Shown here: in pieces, positions 1 to 13,700 of the stretch
Layout of the letters: every line of letters begins with the position of its first letter
Position numbering within the stretch: the stretch's first letter is position 1
Assembly (NCBI GenBank): GCA_000499405.2
Contig: HG738137.1
Span: 5,518,001-5,582,000, forward strand
Reading direction: 5' to 3'
Length of the DNA stretch: 64,000 nt
DNA from: Onchocerca volvulus
Lineage: Eukaryota > Nematoda > Chromadorea > Rhabditida > Onchocercidae
The notes under the pieces: model-generated
What the model was told of the DNA's origin: nothing
The model's database searches: none
What the model saw: the letters and a program-made list of their open reading frames with translations, nothing else
Program-made: the position numbers and the translations under genes

Positions 1-169
1 CATGTAAAATAATAATAGATAGTAGGCTGAAAAGAACGAAAATTAGCAGAAAAATTAGAAACGAATATCCAAATATATCAGCTTAAAATATTAATTTAAA
101 AAAAAACTATGACGTCTACTGAGATATTTGTCACCGCTTAACAATCTCTTTAAATGCTTATCTAATAAA

Positions 170-3100
170 TCACTTGCGAGGTGAATATTTCGGATTTCGA
201 GGCATTTCTGTGAAAGATTGGAGTTGATATTTAATCATATCTTTTCCCAAGTCGAAATTCAACGTTTCCAGTTCATTTTTTTGCGAAAATAACATTTTTA
301 TATCAGAGTGAACATACAATCTACCACGACGATCTGTTGCCAAGCTGGAATAACTAGATTTTTTTAAATATAATTAGATTCTTTCTTGACGTCACATTAT
401 AATTTCTTAATCATTCCATAATATGTAAAAATGCACTGTTCACTTGGAAGATGTAAAAATTGACAAAAAAAAAATTTTGAGACAAGAATGATCTCGTCAT
501 TTCCAAGATGAAAAAGTCAGTGGAATTATATAACTGACTCATTCTTTTTTTTTTTTTTTTTGATATAAACATCAAAAGGAAAGAAAACAAAAATTAATAC
601 AATAAAAGTGCTTAAATGGGCTTCACGATATACAATAGGATATATGGAGAAATAAAAGATAAGCTTCTCAAGGAAACTTAATACTATGCTTAATAAGTCA
701 AAGATTTACCAACCTACGAATAATAACCTAAAATCCAAAATAAGTTTGGAGTAGAAAACCAGAAAATGTTCACCTTAGATGAATCAGATACTTAAGCCAA
801 GAGTGAAGTACAACATCATACGAGCATCCCACTGGCATGAAAAATGTACGTTGTCGTAAGAAGGTTTGTGAAGAAGGCGGCATGTCACTGACGTCAAACT
901 TGACTAAAAACATTCGTACCACAGTACCTTGAGGGTTGAATAATACCTACAATAGAATGATTTTAATATGTGATGTACTTTATTTAATTCTTCCAACAAA
1001 AGATGGAAAAAGGAAAACCAGGACCAATGATATCCTGATGCTCACTACTTGATAATCAAAAAATGTTCAATAAAACTACCGACTTTTTCCATTCCATCAA
1101 ATACTGCGAGTGAATTGGCGATCCTACAAATTTTCTTAGGTATCTGTTGATTCTCTACTGGGTGGTATGTTTCCCACGACGGTTATGCCATTACCGAAAT
1201 CGAAAAATGACATTTTTGCGATTATTCCTAGACAAAATTTTGTACGGTCGGTGACAAGTCTATTATTAGCTACTTCGGAAGATTTCAAACAGCTCTATAC
1301 AAGAAATGTTTTTCTCAAAAAATCCGCTTCAACGATTCTGAATGACTGTCGGAGTAATAGAATCTATAAAAATAATTACCGCCTGTAAAATGCCCTTTCT
1401 AGGAATTCTGTAACCTTTGCGCATTTTTTCCAATGAACAAAAACCCTGAAAATAATTAAAATAAACGATCCCAAACTAATACAGAAACAAAAATCTCAAA
1501 TTATTTCAAAATTCTTTAATAGTGTAAAATCAATAAATAATGATAAAATAAAATATGGGAGAAATAGCTATAAATTTTGAGATGAAATTTATCATCAAAC
1601 CATGTAAGGTAAAGGCGCTTCATCTTCAGGCATATTGAAAAAGAAAGTTGTGACTGGCAACGAAAGATGAGGAGAACAAGTTTCATCGCTTGCTGCTACA
1701 AAATTATTTCATTTCATTTGGGAATGATTTTGCTAATATTGCCAATATAAATTAAATTTAAAGAAAATTGGAATTAAACAATTTCAAACCAACTACCGTT
1801 TTATTGTGATCAAATGAATGAACTTTTTAAAGCATCTTTTAATTGGCTTAATGCTTAATTTTTCTGAAAAGAATAAATTCACATAACTGATTTTAATAAA
1901 AAATAATTACCAACGCACCAATTTGCAGATGAAAACCGTCTAAAGATGTGACCAAATCTAGGCGGCCGTTCAGTGCACTTTCTTCAAAATTACACAACAA
2001 ACCATTACTTGAAGACGTATTTTTCTTAATACATCCACTTCCATAATAACTTGGATTACTGTTTTTTTGATCCGTAGAGGCTCTATAACGCCAAAATTTC
2101 TCTTTTTTTTGCTTTAAGGCTTCGCTTTTTAAACTTATTTATCATATTTTTATTCTCAATACTGCAATAACAATCAATTTTGCTTTAAATACAATCCTAT
2201 ATAAGTGAAAATTTGTGAGTAGCATGCTTCCATTTATGTCAGGGACGATGACGATGTCGGGCTATAAAAAATTATTGAAAAAAAAATTGCCATCAGTCAT
2301 AAAAATCGGAAAGATGTTTAGATTAATTTGATAATACTGCAGCTGCATTTACAGAGATCATGATATGATGAATAAAATACTAGAATAATAAGCTGCTAAC
2401 TTCAATAAAAAATGAGCTCTCATTCCTTCTTCTTTAGCCGTTTTCTCGAGGACTCTGTTTCTGGTATCTTTTGCTGGCTGGTCTTCAACAAATTTCGTTT
2501 CATTGCGGCTGAAAGGTGCAGGACTAGAATTTAGAGGCAGACCTGTCGTTTTGGAAAAAGCTTTGGACGCTGTTGACATGAAACGAAATGCAGATGCAAT
2601 AAGACTTCGGCGTGGCAGTGTTTCTCGACGTGAAGAAAGCGATGGCGGAACTGCCTGTGGTGGAAATTCAATTTCTGTCGAAGATCCTGGTAACAGTAAA
2701 CTCTCAACAACAGATGACTTAATAATCTGTTCATTTCCCAATAGCATCTTTTCATCTTTAACTGCAAATCATGAATGATAAGGAAGAAAAGAGAAATCAC
2801 AATAGGAATCCGTCAACAGACAAATATATACATTCCTAAATATCATTAGAAAAAAGCAAAAATAAGTTTTCGTTGCAAAAACTAGATAATATTTTTCCAT
2901 TTCCTTATTTTTGTTGAAAATTTATCTCTTATATCTTTTCGAAAAATGAAAAACTGAAAAATTCGCGGAACAAAGTTAAATGAGATAATTGTTAATACGA
3001 CTATCTTTAATTAACAATCATTTACATTTCTTTTTGAGGTCATAAAAAGTTCTGAATGCTATACTACCTTTCCCAGTGTCTTCAGATTCTATTTTTTCCA

Positions 3101-4296
3101 CCTGATTGTTTTGTTGACATTTAATTGGTTTGTGAAAAAATGGAATTTCAGGTGAAGATGCAGGAAAATGTTCCTCACCAGATAATGCCTGTGAAAGTAG
3201 CAGCCACTCATCAGAAAATGATCTGCAAAAATTGATTTAATATTTCATACTTGAAATTTCCAAAGCATGAGAATGTGAAAACGATGATAATTATAAAAAA
3301 TTAAAAACGATGACAATTGTTACCCAGCAGATTCAGGACATGATGACAAATGCGAAGAACCATGATACTTTTTCCATTTAACTGTTACGTAAACACAAAA
3401 CAAAAGATTAAGTCGTCCAAGAGGGAATTCATGAATTTCAAAATTTCTTAGCTGATCGCTTAGACAGACAGAATTCAGAGAAATTCTGAAAAAATTTATG
3501 AAACAAGATTGTATCGTGACTAGATCAAATTCGTTAAAAAACGTATGCTAGCTTTTATAGTACTCAATCTCGCTTGTAATCTAAATTTATTCAGAATAGC
3601 AGAAACCTCATATACAAAATTTAACAGATCTTGTTAATTTAGAATATTGTGCATTTAACAAAAGAAAGTACCCCAGTTGAATTTATTTCGATAAAATCCA
3701 TTCTGAAAAACTGGATACTTTTCTGATAATCATAAAAGAAGCAGACCTATATTTACAAACTGCATCATCTGATAGCTGCTCTTCACTAGAAGTTAACCCA
3801 GAGTTAAGTTGCGAAAAATGCAAATAAGATCGTATAGCATTTTTCAGAAATAGGCCATCTAATATCTGCAATAAATGACGCAAATAAAATTAGCAATGGA
3901 GTCAATTTCAATGAAATAATATTTTCTGGATTTTTCTCCAGTAATAACAATCCAAAAATAGAGAAAATATCAATGGTGTATTTGCAATCAAAGAGTGGGA
4001 TTTAGTGTATGTTGTTTACAAGTTGAAAATCTGACTTTTTTAAAATTTATTTAAAAATTAACCTTTTCACAAGTGCTCTCTTTTGGAACAATTTTAATCA
4101 TCCACTCTTCAAGTAAAAAAACATCTGTACACGAAGAGAATTCCAACTTGCATTGCCGATGTACAGTAAACGTATGTATGGAAAGTAGAGAGCTAGTCTC
4201 AATGATTTCATGAGCTTTCTGAAGCATCTGTTCACTACATTCTGAATCTCCACGACTATCGATCACCAAACGCGCTATCTCCAAACCCAACTCCAT
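170..4296 (-). CDS. Atos/FAM214 (atossa) family protein
   Basis: Exons in transcript order: 4296-4063, 3865-3747, 3485-3324, 3222-3068, 2761-2401, ~2133-1919, 1695-1601, 1445-1380, 946-774, 344-170; about 584 aa. What is seen: an N-terminal block with FLLEEWMIKIVP then YLHFSQLNSGL, a TTGLPLNSSPAP motif, then NFEESALNGRL, PYM-GF, KGYRIPRKG, FNPQGTVVRMF, SQTFLRQRTF, YLIHL, and the C-terminal LYVHSDIKMLF and PRNPKYSPRK. These follow, in order, the conserved blocks of vertebrate FAM214A/B (ATOSA/ATOSB) and fly atossa. Known of the family: nuclear transcription regulators; fly atossa supports macrophage tissue invasion through mitochondrial metabolism. The nematode role is unknown. Phases agree at every junction, but two details are uncertain. 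The start at 4296 is the first plausible ATG, and an earlier exon may exist. The exon-6 acceptor at 2134 is poor (see findings). Gene identity is firm; exact ends of exons 1 and 6 are not. Confidence 0.88.
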
Positions 4297-4606
4297 CACA
4301 AATACATCTAATAAAAAAATGAAAAGAGCAGATGAAAATGATGAGAGAAAATTTTTCAAAAATATAAAATGGCAATTATATATTTCTAAAGTTCATGGTA
4401 TGCAAAAGAGGATTTCTATTATCGCATTGCGCTTTAACGACAAATATAATAATGAAAGTAGATAACATCTAATCACTATTTATCTTTTATTCTTGCCAAG
4501 ATTTCTTCAAACTTACGAACGTCAATGTATTATTATTATCATCAAGTTTTTCGTTAATAAATTATTAAGTTCGATGAAATGACTATCTAGGAAAATTTTT
4601 CACAAA

Positions 4607-4638
<32 letters not shown>
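4607..4638. repeat. Compound microsatellite (CT)8(AT)8
   Basis: Eight CT units run directly into eight AT units. It is a perfect compound dinucleotide tract, likely polymorphic between individuals. Confidence 0.95.
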
Positions 4639-4639
<1 letters not shown>

Positions 4640-5836
4640 CAGTTTAATACTTCAAATCCTTATGATATTCTATTTCAAAATAATGTTTTTTATATTTACG
4701 GAGAGATCATTAGTGAATCTCACTTTGTTATACGGCTTCATTGCGCAGACCTTACATCATTTTATTAACTAGCAAAAGATCAACTTATATTAATCGCGGA
4801 ATATATTCATAAGCTTATCTTATATATTCCTATAGTAATTTTTAGTAAGCTTATGTTTGAACTCTCAAATTCAAAATTGAAAGTCATTAAAACTGACCAC
4901 AATTATTATAAAAAAATATTTGAATAACCCTCTTTATCTCATGTCCAATTGAGGAGTAATGATAAATTGTAATAAACGAACCTAAAGCTTTAGGAAATGT
5001 CAGGAGAAAGCTGACAATGATGTCCAACAATCCATTATGCAAAGATGAAATGTTTCAGTTGATTAACATTTCTGTAATACAAAACCATATGATTTCCAAA
5101 TAGGCATGACCACAAGAGTAATACACTGGAAACAAAAAAAATTCATTAAAAATGATACTTTCTAACATTCCTGACGATGACTTCGGTTTTTTCAGGAAGA
5201 AAAACAACTAAAAAAAGAGTTGAAATAATACAATTTTCAGAATAAAAAGACGTCCATGATATTATTGATTTCTTTTAAAATATATCAATTTTAGAAGACG
5301 AAAACTTGTGAAAGGCAAGAAGATGGCATTAGGGATCTGTCTCATGACCTCTATTAGCCATACTGTATTTCGTGAAGATTGACATAAAATGAATTATACC
5401 ACATTTAGCTTTTCTTAATAAGAGATGTTTTTCTCAAATATGTAGGACAGTTTCCCACAACAATGCAGGAGAAGAATCAAATGTGAACGAAAATTTTTTG
5501 AGCAATGCTTCTGAAATGCTGAAAAGATGCATATTTTGTTAACGAAACAGAACTGATTGTCGAGTGCATTATTGATTTAACATCGACCGTCAAATCTGCT
5601 CTCTCGGAAATACTTTTGCCCGTCTTTTACGAGATATCCGTAATGAAATAGAAATACCAATGAGTTCATCAAACAGAGCCTCTCGCACAACCACTCATCG
5701 CTCAACGATGTTTCTCAAACCACACCAATCAGAACAGAGCGGAAAAGAAAGAATTCGTCGTAATAACTGCAAAACATCTCGATCTGTCTGGATAGCTCCT
5801 ATCAACATACTGCTATTGTTGTTTGAAGAAAGTACA

Positions 5837-5858
5837 AACAACAACAACAACAACAACA
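5837..5858. repeat. (AAC)n trinucleotide microsatellite
   Basis: About seven consecutive AAC units. In one plus-strand frame they would read as polyAsn, but the surrounding open frame has no other support as a gene. Confidence 0.9.
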
Positions 5859-6062
5859 GTCAGCACATGATTCATCGATTGCTTAGGCAGTTGATTCGAT
5901 GCAAGAAATGAGTTAAATATCGGACGCGAAATGGGTCTTAGAATTCAGAATAAAGTTAAATAATTAGTTGGCAATTAGTTGATTAATTGCATAATTCTCG
6001 TTCCCGCAAACATTAAACCTTTTTTCTCGTATGACAAACTGCTGTAACAATCATGCCTGAGT

Positions 6063-6114
6063 TACACACACACATGCACACATACATACCCATGCATACA
6101 CGTACATATGTATG
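6063..6114. repeat. Imperfect CA/TACA alternating purine-pyrimidine tract
   Basis: Runs of ACAC and CATACATAC variants alternate over about 50 bp. It is a degenerate microsatellite with strong purine-pyrimidine alternation. Confidence 0.85.
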
Positions 6115-7567
6115 GCACTCATGCATCTTAAACACTGACATGTGCATGCGTACGCTGCAATCTTTGTTTATAATATGAAGTAATGCGTGTTTGGATGTAA
6201 AAATACGTGAACGCTTCTACTCCTTGAAGTCAGAAATTTAACGGAGGCACATGAAATTGAGGATCTAAACGTCCCCAACAATGCACTAATAGCACCATCA
6301 CAGCATACAAGCAATTCCATTGAATTTGTCAGACGACTTATGAATAATGAATGCTCATCATGAGTCGTTGTGACGCCAGTTACGTACGCAGGGATTCAGA
6401 TGCCCAGCGTTCATGACGCAAAGAAGAAATGTCAAATAAAGTGTTTGTATCTCCGCACGTGCATGATTAACCAAATATACGCATTTGTAAAGCATCATCG
6501 ACCAAGTAATAAACAAGAATTCTTTCATAGATTGATAGATGTGCGAAAGAAACAGAGACAGAGGTCACAAACTCATCGCTGACCTTTACTGAGGTACTAA
6601 TAATAATGCACGCATTGAGATACTGTTATGGAAGAGATTCGATTAATTAATCGCCTCACCGAATAAGTCATTTATAAATTTGATTAAGAAATATTTCCTG
6701 GCATGATTGAAAGCGTAAATTCAGATTGATCGTTAATCGTTAATATTATCTACTTGTCAATATCAACTAACAATAGCATTCAGCAACTTTTCAAACTTCA
6801 AACTGATGCTGGTCAGCTTAGTCCAGAAAACATAATAAGAAGATACCCAAATTATTTGTGAGCTAAAGATTTGAGGGACAAATAGTAAAATCCCGCTCCT
6901 CATTTTATTGAGCGATTGAAATATTAATAACTTGGACTTAATTGCGGATGTTTTTTTCGGATTGCTAGAAATTCCCGAGAAATGCTTCTCGCCATCAAAC
7001 AAATAAAGCTACAGATAATACCGTAACAAATAAAGTTGTGTTTACGTTGTTCTTTTAAGTTTATTTTTTGGTATTGCATATGTTTAATGTTTTTTTGTTT
7101 GATAAAGGTTAGCGTTACTACATCATGAGCATTCCATATTTTGAAAATTTTTTTAGGAAGTAGGAAGACGAACGAAAACAAAAAACTGTTAAATTTAAAA
7201 TTAAAAAAAAAAAATTCTTTTAAGCTTTCGATAAAATAAATTCCTTATTAGCCTCGATGAATTAATATTTTTTACAGTCTTAAATTGTGAAAGTCTATCA
7301 TAAACATTTCTTCAAATGGTTTCGTCATAAGTGAAAAATAACCTAGTAAAAAATATGAGAATTGCTGTATTCATTAAAACTTAAGAAAATTGATCATCAC
7401 GATCTGATTATGCAGACCATAAACACCGCTGCGATTGATGAAATGATAAATATGAAACGAGGGCTTTCTGAATACTTCGAAAAATTGTTTTAAGCACTGA
7501 ATCATAGAACAATTTTATGACAAATTCCAAAATCAACTAATTAAACATGTAATTATAAAACGGAGAT

Positions 7568-9823
7568 TTATAAATCGCGGATATACGGTTGTTCAGCAGA
7601 TCGCAGTATCTTCCTTTTAGTTGCACCAGTTTGTTGTCTTTTGGTTTCAAAATCAAGCATTTCCTTTTCAATTACTAATTCCTCATCAATATCTGTTGTT
7701 ATTTGACGATAATCGGCTATGAGATCATACTTGCGTAGATCATTGAGCTAAAAAAGTGATTTTATTATGTCTCAACCTGTAATAAAACTATTTTCTGCAG
7801 AATATTTATCCAATAAACTGCCATTAGAATATTCCCCTTTTTTTAGGAATGCATCACGTTTCGCTTCTGGAGCAACTTAGCAAAACACGATGTACTAATC
7901 AAGCATAATTTTAAATCTTTTATATTTGCATTTTCTGTTTAACAGAAAGCACACAAACACATAACGCGATCAAAATTTAATGGTATCAAAAACTATTCAA
8001 TTTCTTTACAACCCAAGAAAAAAGCCACCTTTGTTCTCCTGAATTTCTTTTTATACCATGAAGTTTGTTCACTCCATACATCTTCTATTCCTTTGTAATC
8101 ATATAGTTCCCATCTCCTTGTCCACGGTGGTGGACGCAATTTAACCTTCAATTTTAAAAAATTGAATGGAGTCAATAAAAATACAAAGTAATTGATCAGA
8201 TTCAAAATGAGATAAAACAACAAGTATACTAAAACATTATTGAATGCAAATAATGATGGATGCAATTTAATTAAAAACTGATTTTATCTATGTTCAAAAC
8301 TGAATTTGATTTTTTTGTTTTATTTATCTCAATCCTCCAGAACTTCCCCTAAATTTCTCCAAAATTTTTTCTAAAGGAAAATTTCCACCTAATTAACTGG
8401 CAGTAAAATGTCTGCCTTACTTTTAGAACGCATTATGTCCGGTTTTAAAATAACCTGATAAATCTTTCTTCGTAAAAAAAAAAAAAAAAAAAAAGGAATT
8501 AGTAGACTAAATAACATTTTATCTGCTTTAAACATGATAAATGACAAAAAACTATCAAAAGTTAAAGGAACAAGAATGGGATAATTTTTCCAGTTGCACG
8601 CAGGATATTAATAAAACAATCCGCTTTTCAAAGTAGAAACATGAAGATTAACCTTTAAAGGATTTATGGGAACTGGTTTTCCAACAACATAAGATGTAGG
8701 TTCCATATGCATATTGAATGTACTATATTCTGGATAAGCGTCGACCAAATAACTTAAATCATCATCCAAGCGCTTTTCCAGTTTGATTACTTCTATTTTG
8801 TTAATTGTTGGTGTGTACATTTCATACATAACTTCCACACCTGTAAGAAGTATTAATTGGAGAACCAAATATCAATTTGCTCATAAGTCTCTGCAGTAAC
8901 AAAAGTAACAACAAACCTATTCCCTCGATAACATTCCGTAATGTAAATTGACTTTTCAGCCCTTCCAATTTGCGACTAATGCATATACCCAAAAATCGAT
9001 TCTTCAATCCCACTAATTTTTTATCCGAATAAGTAACAGCAACAATGGAGCCTTCAAAAAAATTGCAGAAGATTAACGAATAACCGGTTAGCTTCTATTA
9101 AAAGGAACTCTAAAAAGTTCCACAGAATAATTCTTCTTATTATTTAAATCGCCTAAACTTATGGATCACAAGAATTGCAACAGACGATAACTTCTGCAGC
9201 ATGAACAATACTAGACCATGAGGGCCATGTTCTGAAATTTTTTACGATCATGCAAAGTCCAACTTACAAGACAATGATAGAATTGTTGAAATCTGGAATC
9301 TACTATTCATGGAATTCAACAAGGATGAAGAAAGTAATTTGCAAAAATTGCATGAAAACAAGTGCATCGATACGAGAATGGGTCTTGAGAGAATAATTTT
9401 AGCAATCATTTATTTTTACTAAACATCTTAGAAAGCATGAGAAAAATAATTTTGCTGCAGAAAAGAATTACGAGGAATACAAACAAAAAATCCCACTTAC
9501 CAACATAGAATTCTGGAATATCTATTCGTAAGCGACGTTCTAACATGTCTTTTCTCTCCAATTCCTCCCTCAACCAATTTCGTCTTCCATATATAGAAGT
9601 AGGCTGGAAGTCCGGATACACTTCCCTATAGAACCGTTTTTTTCCTTTTTTTTTTCAAAATCTTGAAAAAAGAAACGCACACCAAAATTAAAATGCATAC
9701 TTACCGAAATTTTGGTATATGCTTCTCAAGGCTTAGTTTCCTTTCTTCACCGATCAGACGACGATACATTCGCTGACCAACTGTCCTGGCTTTCGGAAGT
9801 AGTATCTTGATATAACACTGCAT
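7568..9823 (-). CDS. MRPL19: Mitochondrial ribosomal protein L19 (bL19m)
   Basis: Six exons: 9823-9705, 9625-9501, 9051-8917, 8840-8653, 8145-8029, 7747-7568; all phases agree and give 287 aa, close to the human length. It is a structural protein of the mitochondrial large ribosomal subunit. Seen: ERKDMLERR followed by IPEFYVGSI, then [45 protein letters not shown] and [10 protein letters not shown], which are the conserved MRPL19 blocks in the expected order. The N-terminus ([20 protein letters not shown]) is basic and free of acidic residues, as for a mitochondrial presequence. The start is the first ATG after an in-frame stop at about 9902; an acceptor-like TTTCAG ends at 9928, so the leader is about 100 nt. 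The exon-5 donor (GTGGCT) is weaker than the others. It lies on the same strand as the neighbouring RING-ligase gene, about 950 bp downstream of it. Confidence 0.95.
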
Positions 9824-10022
9824 TATGAAACCTTTAGACACAACTATCCGAAGTCGATCTACGTTCCAGATAGTTTCCTTATTCTTCGGATTCAAAGCCA
9901 CTTAATATATACAAAACATTCGCAACACTGAAATCCTTAATTCTCCTGAAGCTATTCAAATAATAACCAGACGATATTGAATTAAATACTTCCCAGTTTT
10001 TGTTAATCTCTAAAGGCGTTTC

Positions 10023-10090
10023 CTAAATAACAATAAGATTGAAATCATGTTAAAATCTAAATAACAATAAGATTGAAATCATGTTAAAAT
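10023..10090. repeat. Perfect 34-bp tandem duplication
   Basis: The 34-bp unit at 10023-10056 recurs without mismatch at 10057-10090. A decayed third copy follows to about 10130. It lies in the spacer between MRPL19 and the RING-ligase gene. The identity of the first two copies suggests a recent slippage or duplication. Confidence 0.92.
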
Positions 10091-10130
10091 CTAAAGAAGT
10101 GTTTCCCAAATAACAATAAAGGTTGAAATA

Positions 10131-10775
10131 ACGTTGATTAAGCTGTGAATTTATGCAGAGAAGCTATTCATAAAATTGTGTTATTTTTAAGGAAATTCAG
10201 CAATACATCAAAAGAATTCATACAAAAGACCATCAAAATGCGAAAAATTTCTTGAAAAACATGCTATTTTATGCAAAATTTAAGCATATAATAATATGAT
10301 TTTCAATATCAAAGACAAAGTGGCTGAAAATAGTACAAATTAAAATGCAATTTGAAAATAAATTTAAATTATGAAAACACACGCCTTAAATTCAAAGAAA
10401 AACTTGGATATAATTAATATCATAAAAGGGAAAAACAAGTATAATGGATTATGACACAAACTCTAAACTGTAAGCATAGTTACATATCACAGATGAAGAA
10501 AGGAATAAAAAAAATTTTATAGCTGTATATAGATACAATTTCTAATTACAGCTTACATTTGAATTTTATTTTAAAAAAATCTAGCTTGATATTTCATTCA
10601 CCTGGTCAAACATGAGAATACATGCAGTTAACAAATAAAAACAATGCAAATACAGTAATCTGAAAGAATATGGAAAATAATATTAAAAACATCAATTATT
10701 AGCAATTTCGTAACGAATAAGACAATGCCACTGAGCATTCCTGAATACCTTTAGATATTTACAACGGTAAATATT
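10131..10775. other. Spacer downstream of RING ligase, no gene seen
   Basis: AT-rich DNA between the stop codon of the RING-ligase gene and the tandem repeat. It probably contains that gene's 3' UTR. No conserved frame, RNA gene or repeat was recognised. Confidence 0.55.
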
Positions 10776-13700
10776 TTAGTTACCACTATGATGAAGAGTA
10801 TAGTATATATCTGAACCATTCAGTACATCCCAAGGAAAATACTCGTCATCACCAGAAGAATTTTCAGCACCAGATGAATCTGTACTGCCATTTTCTATAT
10901 TCGCTGATGTATGTGTTCTGCCATTAGCTTCCGAAAATAGCTCTTCAAGTGCTTTAGGAATCTCACAATTACAGAGATCTGAATAACATAAAGGGCATAC
11001 CTGAAATGAATTAAGGATGAGCTTCCATTAAATTTTGCATCATAAATAAAATTTTCGCAAAAATTCACAAATGAATTTAGTCCTACTAGAAAAATAAATC
11101 CTCTTAATATAAACACAAATAACAACAATAAAAACATTTCTAACATCTAATGTCACATAATAATTACATGACTAATTCCTAGAGGGAATAAGAATGATTA
11201 GGTATCAAAACATATTTATTGTCGCATTGCTTCCAAGTGCCAATGTTTCTTAGCAAAAATAAAGCAAGAACCTGTTTAATACAGAGCCATTTTCTTAAGC
11301 AAGTACTATGGAAAAAATGCTTGCAAGGTGTTATGCGTGCATCTTCCACCATATCAGACAAACATATCGCGCATGTATCATGTTTTTGTTGTAATGTTGC
11401 CTTGGATACACGAGGCAATCGTGATAAACTTGTATATGCTGCACGCCATGACTGCACGCAAACAATTCCAGCCTGCAATCGTCTCCAAACACTAAAATAC
11501 AGATAGAACACCAGAACTGCCATACTAGTTAACGTCCAGTGACCTGCAACACAGTATCTTTCGTATTCATCAAATCTTTTGAAAGTTTCCTGCAAATTTT
11601 TGCATATAATCCCTTGAACATTGTATATTACTTTCACAAGAAAATCCACAAAAAATCAGATCATAGAAGTTAAGAATCAATTGCAATCTGCTTTATTAAG
11701 AAATGGATTTATTTCATTGCAAAATGAACTCACCGTTTAAGGACGTTAAAATCCCATAACAAACAACATTCAATGCAAGCAATACTTCAATACCGCATGT
11801 GATCGTTTTGCATATGATTACAACATCGTCATCCCGTCCCAATACATCTATAGATTCTGTTTCTAATACATATATGCCATATATAATGGCAGCCGATAAT
11901 GTATGTACTGCCGTCAGCAAACAATTTGAAGCTATTATTAGACACCTGAAAAATAAACCAACTTTTATTAAGAAGAAAATAACAAGTTCAAGAAAAAAAA
12001 TCAAAAATGAAAATTTTGAAATAATTAACCACAAGTCAATCGGCAGAAATCGAGTAATAGCAGCAGAAGTACAGAGCGATGCCACAATTACAATAACAAC
12101 CAAAAAAACAGATCTCGTATGTTGACCTCGACTCGTCAATCTATTTGAAGCCATCGAAAACAATTGTGGTTCAAGAATTTCGCATAATGACTGCAGCAAA
12201 GCGGACACAACTAAATAAAATGGATATCTAACATAATATCTTAAGCTTAGTGTACTAAAATTCAAAGAAATCAAAGGGCAAAATTCCATTCAGCTATTAC
12301 TTATCGCATGCATAGTTCACTTAAAAATTTGTCTCCAAGCATATCTCAACATCAGGCTTCAACTTCAAAAGAATATTGTTTCAAATCGGCTTGTTAAATC
12401 TTTTTGTGACCAAAATATAGACATGAGAAGAAATAAAAGTCATTTTAGATAAAGACGATCTGTGAAGGTCATTTCTCATGTTAGTGAAAAAAAGAACATC
12501 AAAACAGAGATAACAGATATGATGAACTAAGTACTCACCAATGAAAAAGACTAGCCCAAGTAAAAAAGCTTTTTGTTCAGTTTGCATTCCAAGAAGACCT
12601 ATTTGTGTACAAAGCAATGCAACTGTTAGCGCTCCAGTATAACCACCATTGGCTAGAACATGTCTGTGACCTCGTTGTCCACCAACAATACACTCCGCAA
12701 CGGTCAAAATTTGTTTACAAAAATAGCTCACAGTCAATGCCAATGCTAACAAAGACAATGGTGTGTTCGTACTTTCTGCTACCGATGCTAGGAATATTGC
12801 GCCGATTTCATCAAAACTTCTTCCTTTTCCTGCTAAATGTATATAAACTCGCGCAGAAAACATTGTTAACCATGCCGAGATTAATATTTCTGCAAACCGT
12901 AAACGATGCCATAAAATGGCAACACCTGTAAATCCTTCTGTTTTAAATTTCCAATAAATTTATTGAATTTTACGTAATGATATCGTTAGCAACGGCAAAC
13001 TGCTATTGAGTTTAATGCTTTTGCTTGGTCTCAGATGCAATCCTACATTACAAATGATGCATGAACTATATCTTGCTTTTCTCATAAGGAAAAACAGATA
13101 AGAATGGATCAAGAGAAAGAAAATATTGTTTACTGCTTATTGAGGAATCAGTAGGTAATGATTGAAAAATATCGCAACTGCCAAAAGATTTATAGATATG
13201 CAAAACACTATTGAGACAATGATTTTAATGAAATATATTCAAAAATTGGATGTACAAAACTGAACCTTACTTTTAATTTCCTTAATTAACGAGAAGCCAC
13301 CAACTGAACATAATGACAACCTTATCATTTTTGATTATAAAATTTAAATTTTGAAAAAGAATTTGTAAAAATAATCAATACCTACCTCCTCCAATACCTC
13401 GAAGAATTACGATAGTTTTAAAATATCGCACAGAATGACGTATGGACAACAATAGAATTGGAGCTTTGTTTAAAATATATATGCAAATTATCAATATTGC
13501 CAAGGAGCAAGCTACATTATGAGCAATGATTAGGCGATCTATAGGCATTGCACACATTCGAGCAATTATTGGTATTAGAAAAACTGCAAGCGTAACTCGT
13601 GCGATATCACTTTCCAAGTTTAGAAGACAACTCTGCACCACACAGAGCACCAACTGAAAAAGCATCAGTTTTTGAAAGTTGACAGGATTTAATAATCAAG

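Larger units (their letters stand above)
4297..7567. other. Gene-poor spacer between Atos and MRPL19 genes
   Basis: About 3.3 kb of AT-rich DNA upstream of the Atos gene and downstream of MRPL19. Open frames here are short, lack splice context and resemble nothing I recognise. It holds the simple repeats listed separately (4607-4638, 5837-5858, 6063-6114). A first non-coding exon or the promoter of the Atos gene may lie here but could not be placed. Confidence 0.6.
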
